Positions 35,742 to 47,564 of a stretch of 64,000 nt of DNA are shown in pieces. Below the pieces are notes generated by a model that had not been told where the DNA came from, ran no database searches, and saw nothing but the letters and a program-made list of their open reading frames with translations. Numbering within the stretch: the stretch's first letter is position 1; every line of letters starts with the position of its first letter. The DNA comes from Kuschelorhynchus macadamiae (lineage: Eukaryota; Arthropoda; Insecta; Coleoptera; Curculionidae), in NCBI GenBank assembly GCA_030620095.1, contig JAUTXW010003817.1:352501-416500 (forward strand), written 5' to 3'. A program made the position numbers and the translations under genes.

Positions 35742-37826
35742 TTAATTGCCAGGTAAAGGGCAAACCTTTACCACAGGTCGTTGCATTAGACCATGAGACG
35801 TTTTTATAGTTACGACTCGAATAACGCCATCCTTCCCAGGATGAGTCTCTGTAACTCTACCTAATTCCCACTGTAAAGGGGGTTTCGAGTCGTGCTTAAT
35901 TAAAACTAGCGAGTTAAGTTTAATTTGAGGGACGGCGTCAGTCCATTTATGCCTTTCTTGAAGAGAGTGGACATATTCTTGGGACCACCTCTTCCAGAAG
36001 TCTGCATGCAATCGTTGAACCAACTGCCACCGATTTAGTCTATTTATATTTAAGTGACTAAGGTCAGGCTCACAGATACCACTAGCAAGTGGCTCCAGTG
36101 TTAAAAAATGACCAGGGGTCAGAGGCTGTAAGTCATTGGGATCTGCACTTATTGGACACAGGGGTCGCGAGTTTAGCACAGACTCGATTTGAGTCACAAG
36201 AGTGTGAAACTCTTCAAAGGATAAAATTTGTGAACCTGTAGTTCGGTATAAATGCGCTTTCATAGACTTCACGCCGGCTTCGGCCAAACCGTTAAAATGA
36301 GGACTTCCTGGTGGATTGAAACTCCAATTAATCGACAATTGTTCAGCTGCATTGGCAGCGTATTCCAGGACCTGCCGACTGGCACCCTTAAAATTAGTGC
36401 CTTGGTCACTGCTAATGAATGAACATCTGCTACGGCGGGCTACAAAACGCTTAAAGGCCCCTAAAAATCCGTCAGATGTTAAATCTGAAGTAACTTCCAG
36501 ATGACTTGCTTTAGTGGCAGTACATACAAAGATACATACATATCCCTTGAAAGTTTTAGCATTTCGATGACGATACATCAAAAGAGAGAAAGGACCTGCA
36601 AAGTCAATGCAGACTGAAGAGATTGCCTTTATCTGAGAGACACGTAAAGAAGGTAAATCCGCCATATAAGGATTGTATGATTTTGGTTTGCATCGAAAAC
36701 ATCGTATGCATCGAGAAAGGCAACGATATATTGCGCTTCTGGGGGATAATATCCAAAAGTGCTGAAGAATTAAATAATGCATAGTTTTCAAACCAGGATG
36801 AAGGTTAGAATTGTGGATCCACTCAATAATTAAATCAGTAAGTCTATGTGATTTGGGTAGTAGAATAGGATGTTTAGTATCATAAGCTAAATTGCTATTT
36901 CTAAGCCTACCACCCACCCTGATTAAACCATCTGAATCGATGAAAAGGGCAAGCTTTCGAAAAGATTTGGGCAAGAGGGTATTACTTAGAATTTTATCAA
37001 AGATATCTGAGAATATTTCACGTTGTACGTGACGAATGATACATAAACGAGTCCTATTCATTTCAAGAGGTGTGATATACTGAGAATGTTTTATAGATTT
37101 GGATGAAAATCGAAAAACATACGCAAGAATCCTCTGAATTTTTAGTAGAGCTGAGAAGTCATGAAGCAAATTATTTATAATACTTTCATTTATGGAAGTA
37201 ATTAAGACCGTTTGTTTTTCTTCATCACCAGTGGATTCATAAGAAGCCACAGTAGGCTGCGGAGGCCAGAATGCTTTAGACTGAGAAAGAAATGCTGGGC
37301 CACACCACCACAGAGAATGTTGAAGAAGTTGAGCAGGAGTTAACCCTCGTGAGGCACAGTCACTAGGATTTTCCGACGACGGAATATAATGCCAGGAAGA
37401 TTCATCAATTAGGTCTTGAACATGACTTACCCTGTTCGGAAAAAAGGTTTTCCACTTATGAGGACTGGCGTTTAACCAGGCTAAAGTGACAGATGAGTCA
37501 GACCAAGCATAGATTGCATCAAAGGAGATGAACTCTGAATAGACTTCTTTAACAAATGAGATTAGATCCGCCAACAGAACAGCTGCGCAGAGTTCTAGAC
37601 GAGGAATCGAAATGGTTTTTAGAGGGGCGACTTTATATTTGGCAGTGACAAGAAAAGTTTTAACGACTCCAGATATGCTCTCGGTACGAAAATATATAAC
37701 CCCTGCATAGCCTATTTGTGAGGCGTCGCAGAAACCATGCAATTCGATACGCTGAAGATCATCAACTATTACACGTCTAGGAATTTTTATTTCTGTAAGA
37801 CGATATAATTCAGACTTATATGTATT
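35742..37826 (-). CDS. BEL1 polyprotein, RNase H–integrase half
   Basis: Continues the upstream frame after an in-frame TGA (37827-37829). RNase-H-like region first (FCDASQIGYAGVIYF, SIPRLELCAAVLLADL, WSDSSVTLAWL), then the H2C2 zinc module (HPGLKTMHYL...CIRCFRCKP). The integrase core follows with CIDFAGPF (Asp 1), SSDQGTNFKG (Asp 2) and FNGLAEAGVKSMK (Glu), and a DUF5641-type C-terminus (LTPGHFL...ELGRV) ending PLPGN at 35742. All catalytic residues are present. Confidence 0.9.
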   Translation of the reverse strand, partial: NTYKSELYRLTEIKIPRRVIVDDLQRIELHGFCDASQIGYAGVIYFRTESISGVVKTFLVTAKYKVAPLKTISIPRLELCAAVLLADLISFVKEVYSEFISFDAIYAWSDSSVTLAWLNASPHKWKTFFPNRVSHVQDLIDESSWHYIPSSENPSDCASRGLTPAQLLQHSLWWCGPAFLSQSKAFWPPQPTVASYESTGDEEKQTVLITSINESIINNLLHDFSALLKIQRILAYVFRFSSKSIKHSQYITPLEMNRTRLCIIRHVQREIFSDIFDKILSNTLLPKSFRKLALFIDSDGLIRVGGRLRNSNLAYDTKHPILLPKSHRLTDLIIEWIHNSNLHPGLKTMHYLILQHFWILSPRSAIYRCLSRCIRCFRCKPKSYNPYMADLPSLRVSQIKAISSVCIDFAGPFSLLMYRHRNAKTFKGYVCIFVCTATKASHLEVTSDLTSDGFLGAFKRFVARRSRCSFISSDQGTNFKGASRQVLEYAANAAEQLSINWSFNPPGSPHFNGLAEAGVKSMKAHLYRTTGSQILSFEEFHTLVTQIESVLNSRPLCPISADPNDLQPLTPGHFLTLEPLASGICEPDLSHLNINRLNRWQLVQRLHADFWKRWSQEYVHSLQERHKWTDAVPQIKLNSLVLIKHDSKPPLQWELGRVTETHPGKDGVIRVVTIKTSHGLMQRPVVKVCPLPGN

Positions 37827-40800
37827 TCAAGTTAGGACAATTTCATCCGAGGGAGTATCGTCCCACGATATCTTCGAGGCCCATAGTTTTTGCAAAAGAC
37901 ATTTTGCGAGTAAAATAATGGGAGAAATAAATCCTACGGGATCAAATATTCTACTAATTTCTGATAGAATACTTCTCTTAGTACATTGTAGCTCTATTGG
38001 GTTAAAAGTGTATGAGAATATGTCATCTTGTGGACACCATCTTAACCCAAGGACCTTAATAAATAAAGGTTCTTCCTGATCAAAGCTAATAGATGTTTGA
38101 ACATCAGAAGAAGGAATATTTGCGAGAATAGCTGGATGATTACTAGCCCATTTTCTGAGCTCGAAACCTCCTAATTTCATTAATTGAATTAGCTCTTCTT
38201 GGAGCTGTAAAGTTGTTTCAAGGTCATTATTTCCACTGAGCGCATCGTCAACATAGATATCTCTTCTCACCGTGGCAGCTGCCAGAGGAAACCGAAGTGC
38301 CTCCTGATTGGCAAGCTCTTGTATAGTTCTCAGAGCCAAATAGGGAGCGGATGACACACCATATGTCACAGTCAATAGATAATACTCACTAATTGGATCC
38401 TCGGAAGAAAAGCGCCAAAGAATCCTTTGAAAATCTCGAAATTGAGATTGAATGCGAATTTGCCTGTACATTTGTTTTATATCACAAGTAAAGACAAAAG
38501 CATAATATCGAAAACCTAACAGAATAGTTGAAATATCACGTTGCAGTTTAGGTCCAACTAATAAGGTTTCATTAAGAGAAATGCCACAAGATCCTCGAAA
38601 ACTAGCATTGAATACTACTCTAAACTTAGAGTTCGGGTTCTCATTATTTGTGACACAATGATGAAGCATGTAATATGCTTTAGGTGATTTGAAGTCGGAC
38701 TTTGCGACAAGAGTCATGTGTCCGCTATCCAAGTAATCCTGCATGAAATCCGAGTAGGATTGTCTAAGTTCAGGATTTTTAGATAATCGCTTTTCCAGTG
38801 TGCAGAAGAAACGATAGGCTTGGGAATATGTATCGCCAAATGTGGGTTCATTGGTCTTAAATGGCAAGGGCACACAAAACCGACCAGAAATGTCTCTGTA
38901 AGTAAGAGATTTGTAAATCTGTTCACATTTTATGTCATCAGAGGACAAAGAAGAGATTTTAGGGATATGTTCAATCTCCCAAAATTTTTTAAGTAGCAAG
39001 TCAAGATTCATATCTACAGATGTATGACAATTGAATAAGACTGTATGAGATTTAGATAATTCAGCACTATTTGAACGTCCTTGAAGAATGTAGCCAAATA
39101 TGGTCTCTAGAGCAGTAGGTTCACCAGGCTGACCAAAAACACGACCAGAACCTAAAACTAAAGGAACCAATTCCGCACCAGTTAGCATATCGATCGGTCC
39201 GGGAATAGGGAAAGAGTTATCTGCCAATTTTAAGTGGCGAATATGTGACCACTGTGAAGGGTCGACATTAATTTTCGGCTGATCCGAACATATTTTTGGT
39301 AAAATAATAGCATTAAAAGAAAACCTAGGATCTAGCTGGCCACAAGGTTTTATAGTACAATGGGTTATCCCGCTATTGGATTGAGCTGACATATCGTTTA
39401 ATCCCTCAATTGGAATTGAAGATCGAATACGAGATAGTCCAAGTCTATTCACACATTTTTCAGAAATAAAGTTGGCCATACTAGCAGTATCGAAAAGGAT
39501 TCGAATTTTTTGAAAACTGTCTCGACTATCCTTGACTTCTACAACAGCTGTGGAGAGAAGGACGGTAGATTGATGAGTAGTTACTGTACTCGTCATAGCA
39601 TTAATGGCAAGATTAATATTTGGTTCCGAATTTTTCGGACATTGTGAAGAACTTGGCAACGTTGGATCTGTAAAAGACTGTTGTTCGACAGGTGAAACGG
39701 TCTCCGCATTTTTGTCTACATGTAATAATGTATGATGAGATAATCCACAAACCCTGCATTTAGATGAGGAAATGCATTTCCGAACAGAATGTTGGGAGGC
39801 AAGACAATTCGTACATAAATTATGTTGTTTTGCAAAAGAAAATCTTTCTTTGGGAGTTTTAGAAATAAATGCGAAACACCTATATAATGCATGTGATGAA
39901 GAACACATGATGCATTTTAAATTACTATGATTAAGGGTGTTATTGTGGTTAGATGTATTATTTTGATTAGCCGAAGTTGAAGTCATGAATGCTGGAAGCG
40001 AATTTTTATTTTGAAAGGTTTTAGTGTTTCTAGAACTTAAATGAGAATTATTCTGTTTATTGTTTACTTTAAACCCTGAATTATTGTTGTTTGGAACAGC
40101 CAACTGAACTGACTCTAATGCCTTACATTTATTCTCCAAAAAATATTTTAATTCAAAGTAAGTCGGAAAGTCTGAAGTATTTTGTATTTCAAAATCAGTT
40201 CTGGTAGCTATGTCCAATTTCTGAAGAAGCATATTCAATAAAAGAAAATCCCACTGATCGACAGGGAATTGCATAACACGAAGGGCGGCTAAATTTTCCG
40301 AAAAAATATTTAAAATATTTCTAAGTTCTTTAGAAGTTCCCCTTTGAACAGAAAAGACTTGAGAAATTTCATTATAATGGTAAGTAGCTAATAATCTTTT
40401 ATTTTGATATCTTTTTTCAATTATTTCATAAGCTACTATGTAATTATTGTCAGTTACTGGAAGACCCTTAATTAAAGATAATGGTTCTTTATCCAATGAC
40501 GTAAGGAGATATTGAAATTTTTCTACTTGGGAAAGTTCAGTGTTTTGGTGTATAAGACTATTAAAGAGATCAAAAAAACCTGACCATTTCTTAAATTCCC
40601 CATCAAATATGGGTAAAACTATTTTTGGCAACCTAGCTGTGAATTTAGGTGTAGTACCTATGAGAGAATTATTTAAAGAGACATTTGCATTTGAATCACT
40701 TATTAAAATTTCATGTTTTATCGCTTTTGCGCCATAGAACACCTTATCAGCAGCAACTCGTAATGAGTCGTATGTACTAAACTCATCTTCAGATATTAAA

Positions 40801-40841
40801 GAAACAATTTGATTATGAACTGTTTGAAAATCGTCGTACAC
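37827..40841 (-). CDS. BEL1 polyprotein, gag–protease–RT half
   Basis: 1004 codons. DUF1759 gag region (about residues 65-250: RLPKIVLPIFDGEFKKWSGF), zinc knuckles at ~307-375 (CIMCSSSHALYRC, CTNCLASQH, CRVCGLSHH), and a DUF1758 aspartic protease at ~445 with FDTAS instead of DTGS. RT at ~690-900 has YVDDALSG. The start of a Pao-type region (FDPVGFISPI) follows. The frame ends at a TGA (37827-37829) that reads straight on into RNase H, so a single substitution splits the polyprotein. The true N-terminus (MSDKLAK..., ATG 40938) is in another frame because of a small deletion. Confidence 0.9.
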   Translation of the reverse strand: MYDDFQTVHNQIVSLISEDEFSTYDSLRVAADKVFYGAKAIKHEILISDSNANVSLNNSLIGTTPKFTARLPKIVLPIFDGEFKKWSGFFDLFNSLIHQNTELSQVEKFQYLLTSLDKEPLSLIKGLPVTDNNYIVAYEIIEKRYQNKRLLATYHYNEISQVFSVQRGTSKELRNILNIFSENLAALRVMQFPVDQWDFLLLNMLLQKLDIATRTDFEIQNTSDFPTYFELKYFLENKCKALESVQLAVPNNNNSGFKVNNKQNNSHLSSRNTKTFQNKNSLPAFMTSTSANQNNTSNHNNTLNHSNLKCIMCSSSHALYRCFAFISKTPKERFSFAKQHNLCTNCLASQHSVRKCISSSKCRVCGLSHHTLLHVDKNAETVSPVEQQSFTDPTLPSSSQCPKNSEPNINLAINAMTSTVTTHQSTVLLSTAVVEVKDSRDSFQKIRILFDTASMANFISEKCVNRLGLSRIRSSIPIEGLNDMSAQSNSGITHCTIKPCGQLDPRFSFNAIILPKICSDQPKINVDPSQWSHIRHLKLADNSFPIPGPIDMLTGAELVPLVLGSGRVFGQPGEPTALETIFGYILQGRSNSAELSKSHTVLFNCHTSVDMNLDLLLKKFWEIEHIPKISSLSSDDIKCEQIYKSLTYRDISGRFCVPLPFKTNEPTFGDTYSQAYRFFCTLEKRLSKNPELRQSYSDFMQDYLDSGHMTLVAKSDFKSPKAYYMLHHCVTNNENPNSKFRVVFNASFRGSCGISLNETLLVGPKLQRDISTILLGFRYYAFVFTCDIKQMYRQIRIQSQFRDFQRILWRFSSEDPISEYYLLTVTYGVSSAPYLALRTIQELANQEALRFPLAAATVRRDIYVDDALSGNNDLETTLQLQEELIQLMKLGGFELRKWASNHPAILANIPSSDVQTSISFDQEEPLFIKVLGLRWCPQDDIFSYTFNPIELQCTKRSILSEISRIFDPVGFISPIILLAKCLLQKLWASKISWDDTPSDEIVLT

Positions 40842-41395
40842 TTTATCAATTCCTTCGACCCTTGCAAGAAAGGTAGATTTTTTGGAACTATCTTATCTGT
40901 AGTTCGTTTTAGTTTAAGTTTTGCCAGTTTATCCGACATGCTAAATTTAAATTATTGACAATTTTGGCGAAAGAAATTGATGTATATTAAATTAATTTAT
41001 AATATAATATTCTTGTTTAAAACAATTGAAAAACTGTGTGAAATGCAACTATAAATATGTAAACTTTAAGTCTTTACCAGAAAATATAGGTTGCATTCAA
41101 ACGCTTTAATACAAATTAAATTAGCTACATGAACGTATTATTAACCTTATTAAAACGATGAGTTGGGCTCTTAAATCCCTGAAATATCTATTTTATAAAA
41201 ATACGTAGAGAGAAGTACCGGCTGGAACTTCGCGCACGAGTTTTGAGCGATAAACGTATGCGCAAGGATTATCGATCGCCTCGGCCGGACTGCCGGACGA
41301 AATTAAATGAAAAAATTAATATTTTTAATGGCGTTTAAAGATTTAGAATTAATTAATTTAAATACTAATTCAAATCCGCGGAGAAGGTACCAAAA

Positions 41396-41950
41396 TGATG
41401 CGGTAACGCATGTAAACAGTGGACTGTATGATAGGTGTGAAAAAAGTGGTAAATGAGTAAAAGAAAGAACGCACAAAAGAGGTAAACGGCACTCTTACCT
41501 TAAACAGCACAGTTCGTCGGCTTCGAAGGGCCCTTCTCTTGTGGTGCTGGGATTTTTCTTTGTTCACTTGTCACTTCGATGTACTGGAGTATTGGAGAGA
41601 AGGAAAGTGTTTTCCTGTCGGAAATATAGACCGAACTCACGAAACTGTTAGAAGTTTTGTAAGCAAGTACCGTACATATTTTCGTACTATCTCAATGCCG
41701 GTCGGAGTAGTTCTCTTTTTTCGTCGAGCATGTAGAATCAGATGCACGACTTCTAGAGTGCTTAAGAGGGTTAATACCAAATTTGTGCGTTATGAATAGT
41801 TATAAAATTAAATATACCTGTAAATGATGTGATAATAAAATAACTAAGATACGCATCATTTATGCCCAAAATAAGTAATAATTAATTTGACAATTAAAAT
41901 AAATTGTAGATAATAAAGAAATAAATAAGAAATTAGGAGTTTCCTTAACA
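41396..41950 (-). repeat. 5' LTR of BEL element 1
   Basis: Partner of 35108-35662; same length, same ends. The ATCTC target copy follows at 41951. Confidence 0.92.
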
Positions 41951-43338
41951 ATCTCGAAGGGTGATTTTTCACGAATACAAAACTTCCTCCTTACGAGGGA
42001 AATAATGAGGTTTAATATGAGTTAATTTATTTTTGATGTATACATTGCGATTGTAGCACGCATTTTCGTGGTTTCTGAGTTTATTTTGTCAGTTATTTTT
42101 TTTTTTACAATCAGGTAATTTTTCGACAAAAGCATAGTGCGAGATATAAAAACGGCTACAATTTCTTTAATCTATTTTTCACACTTAAACCTGACATGAA
42201 TAAACAAAGAGTATTATTAACACAGGACAAATATTAAAATGGCTATTATGTTTGCTGTATTTCAGTTTCATCTGTAAATAGAATGCATTTTATTCTAATA
42301 AAATGGCAACTATTAAAAAAATAATTTGAGGTTTCCAAATCAACCGTTCATTCAGCCAAAAGCCACTGGCTGGTTCTTTGTTTATACTGATAGAAAGTAA
42401 GGTTTGAGAAACTGTAGATTATCAATTTTTTGTACTTTGTAATGTACTCGTGTACTCATTGGCGTTGACATACTTCGCCTTAGGAATTCACTGTTGTGGA
42501 TTTTTACTAACAAATCCTTAATTTTTGAAATTCGATTCTCGTTTTTTAGAAGCACACATACTATAGTTAAAATACATAATAACGGTTTCCTTGAGTATGA
42601 TTACTGTTTTCTTACTAGGTTACACTAATAAAACGCAGATTTGACAACCTAGAAACCCAAACGTTTATTATGTGAGGTAATGTTGAATAGCGAAGATAAA
42701 ATGTGCTTATCGTTAACCGTTTTTAGATAAAAAATATTTTGTTATTTATTTGGACTTATGAATTTTAACAATGCATAGCTATTCTCTCTCAGAACTAGAC
42801 ATTTGTAATACTTATCTTACGGATCTTAAAAAACTATGCTATTTTGTAAGTAATTTTTTTTATCAAATGGAACCTTCCGGTATATAATGTTGTCAGAGGA
42901 TAGCGAAGTAAATTCTCTTTTCAATTGCTTAATATGTTCCTATAGCTATCTTTAATAATTTGTAAGTTTTAGGTATATAAATAAAAATATGCATTAAAAG
43001 CCATATAATTGTACTATATCGCGAGATATAGTACAATTATATAGCCAAAGATTTTTACTGTTACTAAGCTAGTTTAAATGAAAGGGCTGGTAATTATACA
43101 AACGTTGATATTTAAAAAAAAATAGCATCAAATGCCGATGTTTCAATCCACTCTATCCGGAATAAAATTATATTTCGTAAAAAATAATTTCGATTGTTAT
43201 TTAACGTTATAATTTAACTAAACAATTTTTTAAAAGGAGGGAATTTTTTTTCTACCACATGCGATACATTACTAGAATCTCATATTTTACAGAACAGATA
43301 CATATTTAGTGATCGTATGATGTTTTATTTACTTTTAG
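41951..43338. other. Intronic stretch with a short palindrome
   Basis: Begins with the resumed interspersed repeat (CCTCCTTACGAGGGAAATA). Otherwise AT-rich and non-coding; contains the perfect palindrome at 43003-43042. Confidence 0.6.
43003..43042. repeat. 18-bp perfect palindrome, 4-base loop
   Basis: ATATAATTGTACTATATC (43003-43020), GCGA, then the exact reverse complement (43025-43042). Confidence 0.9.
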
Positions 43339-43609
43339 ATTTCTACACTCGGCTACTTTTATTTCGGGAGGCTTAATGCTCGTTTTCGGGGGCAATACAC
43401 ATAATGATACATCACATAGTTTTGGAGCAAAATGTTACAGTGCAGAATTATTAACATATGATGTCCTGTGCGATTGTTGGAACACCATGACTGTGAGGAA
43501 GGATCTACATGCTGATTTGGCCAGATTTGGTCACTCAGCGGTTACATTTGAGGGATCTCTCTATATTTATGGAGGATTTGACGGCCAAATGCTTAACGAT
43601 ATGTTGAAG
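43339..43609 (+). CDS. dsd: Attractin/distracted-family gene, second kelch exon
   Basis: Follows TTTTAG (AG 43337-43338), ends AAG|GTTCGT (GT 43610). It enters in phase 2 (completing an Arg codon) and leaves in phase 0: 90 codons. It has two kelch blades: LHSATFISGGLMLVFGGNT, then THNDTSHSFGAKCYSAEL with TYDVLCDCW; next RFGHSAVTFEGSLYIYGGFD and MLNDMLK. The GGNTHNDTS...GAKC block is the best link to attractin. No stops or frameshifts; the exon looks functional. Confidence 0.88.
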
Positions 43610-43920
43610 GTTCGTATTTATTTAGATTTGGATCTTTTGTTTTTCATTTATCAGACTTCTACCAAAAGTAGGAGTTAAAAAATATAAACACTCAATAAGT
43701 ATCTCTAAAACCATGGGTTATTAAAATAAAAAATAACGCTCACACAAAATGGAAAGTTTACCTACTTAAGATAAAGAGTAAAGGCTAGTATAAAAAAATG
43801 GCTATAAAAGTGACAAAACGTCGAGAGAAAATATAAAGTTACAAAATATTTTTGGGCTTTTGTAAATAACAGAAAAAATTACAAATCTTTTCCCACTAGA
43901 ATATTTCTAAAGCCTGCTCA

Positions 43921-44545
43921 GTGCTCATAGACCATCTCAACTCGAAGAAAGGACCAGGTCCTGATGATTTACTCGAAATGAAATCATATCCAAACTTGTC
44001 TTACCCTTTTCATATTTTATATAATAAATGTTTTTTTGAAGTCAAGTTGTGGAAAATAATAGCACATATAAAAAAAACCGTGCATTGTCAGACATTTGAT
44101 ACCTTTTACTCATAAAGGGAGTGAAAATATGAAGGAGGGCTGGGACACCTGCGCCGTGTATATCGATTTTTCCAAGGCCTTCGCTGTGGTCCATCATCCG
44201 ACATTGGATGATGATAACAAAACTTGGAAATTGCGGTGTGTAACATCAGGGGTCACCCAATCCTATTGTTCTCAGTATTTTTCTCAATGGTATTGGGTAA
44301 TGTTTTACTAATATTGTTTATATGCGGGCGATCTTAAACATTTGAAAACTAGTAAAATAAAAACTCAGAATGCTGTTCTTCGGCTGCAGAAGGATGTAAA
44401 TGGTTTGTCGTGTCATTCTTTTTTGAATGCCTTCAGAAAAAAAATATACATTCATGCTGTTAATTTTCATTTTGACCGATATAAACTTTTTCACCATACT
44501 TTTAAATTCAGACAAAAACGTTTCGATGTTATTTTTTGTCAAAAG
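43921..44545 (+). pseudogene. LINE (jockey/CR1-like) RT fragment
   Basis: Broken RT: LNSKKGPGPDDLL (43930-43970, the S-K-K-x-P-G-x-D motif), then AVYIDFSKAFAVVHHP (44155-44200, motif A, where D-T-V has become A-V-V), VTSGVTQSYCSQYFSQ (~44246, decayed motif B) and RLQKDVNGLS (~44380). At least three frame changes; no ADD left. Confidence 0.7.
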
Positions 44546-45203
44546 TAAATAACTAATAATCTAACTGTTTAAACTATATTTATTTTAATCTTTACACACT
44601 TCGTAATAGACGGCTTTTTGGCATTAAAATATTTCAACCTAACTATGAACTTACAACTATCTTTCTTAGTATTATGATTATATCTGTGCTAAAACTCAAG
44701 ACTTTTTAAAATACTGGTTAGAGCAAATTGTTCCTTGGACTCATTACTTTTAATACTCATTTATTCTTAATATTATTGTAATTTATTCCACCGACATTTG
44801 TTAATATTGTACACTTAAGTTGTGCCATCCTGAAATACGGGCAGCTGTGGTCATTTTTGGATGATACTGTCTGGGTTTAATAAAACCAAAAAGGACAACT
44901 TATTATACAAGGTAATTTAAAAACTTTTGCGAAAACTGTGCAAACTTCCACACAAAAAGCTATTTTCTTTTGCTGAGTAAGTTTTTATGTTCACCTCTAA
45001 AACCAAAAATATCATTTGTAAGGTATGTGAATAATAATAAAATCCTTAAAGGAAAAACTTGGGAAATAACAATTGCCGAAAAGAACAAGAAAACATAAAT
45101 TGAGATTGAGCAAACACTGATTGTTTGAAGGTGCTATTCGGTGTAGAATGTTATGTACATTTCTCATATAAACTAAAGAATAATTCTAAAAGTGCGGTCT
45201 TAT
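44546..45203. other. Non-coding intron stretch
   Basis: Nothing recognised. Confidence 0.5.
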
Positions 45204-45480
45204 ACAGGGTGTTTCAAAAAATCTTCGCACAAAAATAAAAATAAAAGTCCATATCAAAATGGGTCCGATCTTGGTTTGTTTCTGAGATGCAGGGTGGTAA
45301 AGATTATTTATTTATATTTTTATTTCAAATTTCTCCAAAGCAACTGTATCAATCCTAATGAGATTTGAAGGCCGAAAACTATTTAAAACAGCACATATTT
45401 TAATGTCACTGCAATCATTTTCTAAAAAAAAATCATGTGCGCCACTAACTTTTTTTTTATCTTTTGTTAGCGTAATTATG
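45204..45480. mobile_element. Terminal piece of a mariner-like (DUF4817-type) element
   Basis: Starts ACAGGGTGTTTCAAAAAATC, then AATGGGTCCGATCTTGG and GAGATGCAGGGTGGTAAA, the usual layout of one end of this group. No matching right end or transposase found nearby. Confidence 0.45.
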
Positions 45481-47564
45481 TAGGCTGCTAAAAGTTACCT
45501 CTTGATATTTTCTCGATTTCGACTTTTTTTATGAGAAAAATACACAGACTTTTATTTTTTATTTTAGAGGAAAACAAAGTTGTTTAGATTTTGATTATTT
45601 ATGTTTTCGCATTTTTCTTAAAGCTTTATTTTCTTCTCACCTTTTCTTGCCTTAATTCCACCTGAATCTATGACATTTGCTGTCAAAAATATAGCACAAA
45701 AGCACGAGTACATACATAGATTTGTAAGGTTTTAGGTACATTTATTTGTTTTATGTTATTTGTTATTTTAACTAATTAGACTTACCTTAGTCTTCATCAA
45801 TGTTAGGACTATGTTTATTGCAAATGTATCTTGTTGATCAGTTTAGTTTGAGATATTCTAGTGTTAACAAGTTGACAGTGACAAGTTTTAGGTTATCTAA
45901 AGCAAAACTAAAAATATAATTGAAATATGATTTTTAATTAAAAAAAGCTAAATTTTCGAATCATGCAGTTTTTAGTTTTATTTTGATGTAAACTTTCTTA
46001 AATGAACTGACGTATTTAATTTTGCAATAATAAACTTACTACATACAAATACGGAATACCAATAAATAAAACATATAGGTACTTAAATGAATTCCTAAAA
46101 TTTGAACAACTCAAATTCCAAAATGTCTGAATAATGGCAAGCCCGTTATTGTTTCTATTCCTCGTTTCCTGACAACATAGTCAATATGCTGCCTCTTTAG
46201 GTGTATGCTGTTGTCACGTTTTAAAAATTGTCAAATATTCTAAGCCAAGTTTTATCGAATTACTCCAATATGTTTAAATATTTTCATAACACAAATACAT
46301 GTATATCAAAAGACTACACACAATAATTAACATTAAACTTTAAAACTTTGATTTATTGTCTAAATAATTTACTAGGGTCTTTAAAAAATTATAAAAATGT
46401 AATTATAAAAACATTACCAAATAGAACTGGTAACGACGCTAGGCCAAATTGACGTCTCTTACGAGTAGTTTTACAACTATCATTCTAATTCAACTATTCA
46501 TTCATAGCAATCATCACTCTTGTTTTATAGTCTAATCACAAACGCTGCATTGTTCTCATTTTTGTAACCGCGTTCGGTCGTTGTTGTTTATACATCTTTT
46601 AAATTTTTTAATGATTTTGCAAGTTCTGTGTGTTGTAGTACTTAAAGAAATGGCAAACTATGGTGAGAAAGTATGTTATTTGTGGAAATACAGACTAGTT
46701 AAGTACGGAAGTATCATAGCACAAGTAAGTCTTGACGTAATTAAGGTTAGATATCAGTGGTGTCTGAACCGTAAGGCCTTAGCATTTACACATATTAATT
46801 TGATATTTTAGCGATTCGAGTAGGTTAATTGGTATGAAACAAGAAAAAAATAGGTACTAATTGAACAGAAACAAATATTTTGCCAATTTTGGGTTGGGGT
46901 TTACATAACGTAAATATTAAAATACATACCAGCTTTCCAAATGCTTAAATGCGTTATTTACAATACAAATATACTATTTTTGTTATGAATAAGTTCTATA
47001 TTTCTACAGCAAAATGCTTTTATTTAAAAACAAACGTATTTTTGCGAATTTTTAAAGTGCCTCTTAGTTATAGAACATTTTGTTTAAATCATATTATAAT
47101 TTTATTCTTCCGATACCTACGAGGAAGTAGCTCACGTTATTCCTCCACATACCAAATTCCAAACGACTTAGTTCCTCGGGTTTTATCTGCTATATAATTA
47201 AAATATAGTACAATCTTGAGCTAACCTTTTTGGTATATAAAAGATTTATTTTATGAGTCCTTTCAATTTTTTTAGACATCAATACTATTAATATTTAAAA
47301 GTTTAATGTATTTCTGATATATGTTTTGTTTTTTAATTACTTATATATAGACAATCCAAATTATATATATGTATAAGGAAATCAGGTGTTTGGCAATAAC
47401 CGAGGCTAGAACACAAACAAATATATTAAATTTTTATTGAACTTTCTAGTAGATCTATAATAAATGCCTAATATATTTAAATTAAAGTTAGTAAAATAGT
47501 TATAGACATGTAGAACAGCTGAGAATATAGGTTGTTCCGTAAAACTGATAGTACTTTTAATAAA
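45481..47564. other. Non-coding intron stretch
   Basis: AT-rich; short ORFs at 46581 and 46949 have no recognisable features. Confidence 0.5.

Larger units (their letters stand above)
35108..41950 (-). mobile_element. BEL/Pao LTR retrotransposon 1, nearly complete, TSD ATCTC
   Basis: 6,843 bp with LTRs 35108-35662 and 41396-41950 (555 bp each, no difference seen by eye) and ATCTC at 35103-35107 and 41951-41955. Minus-strand order: 5' LTR, primer-site region TTTTGGTACCTTCTCCGCGG, gag-pro-RT-RNaseH-integrase, then TTTTGGTGGGTGG before the 3' LTR. Identical LTRs imply recent insertion. Confidence 0.92.
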
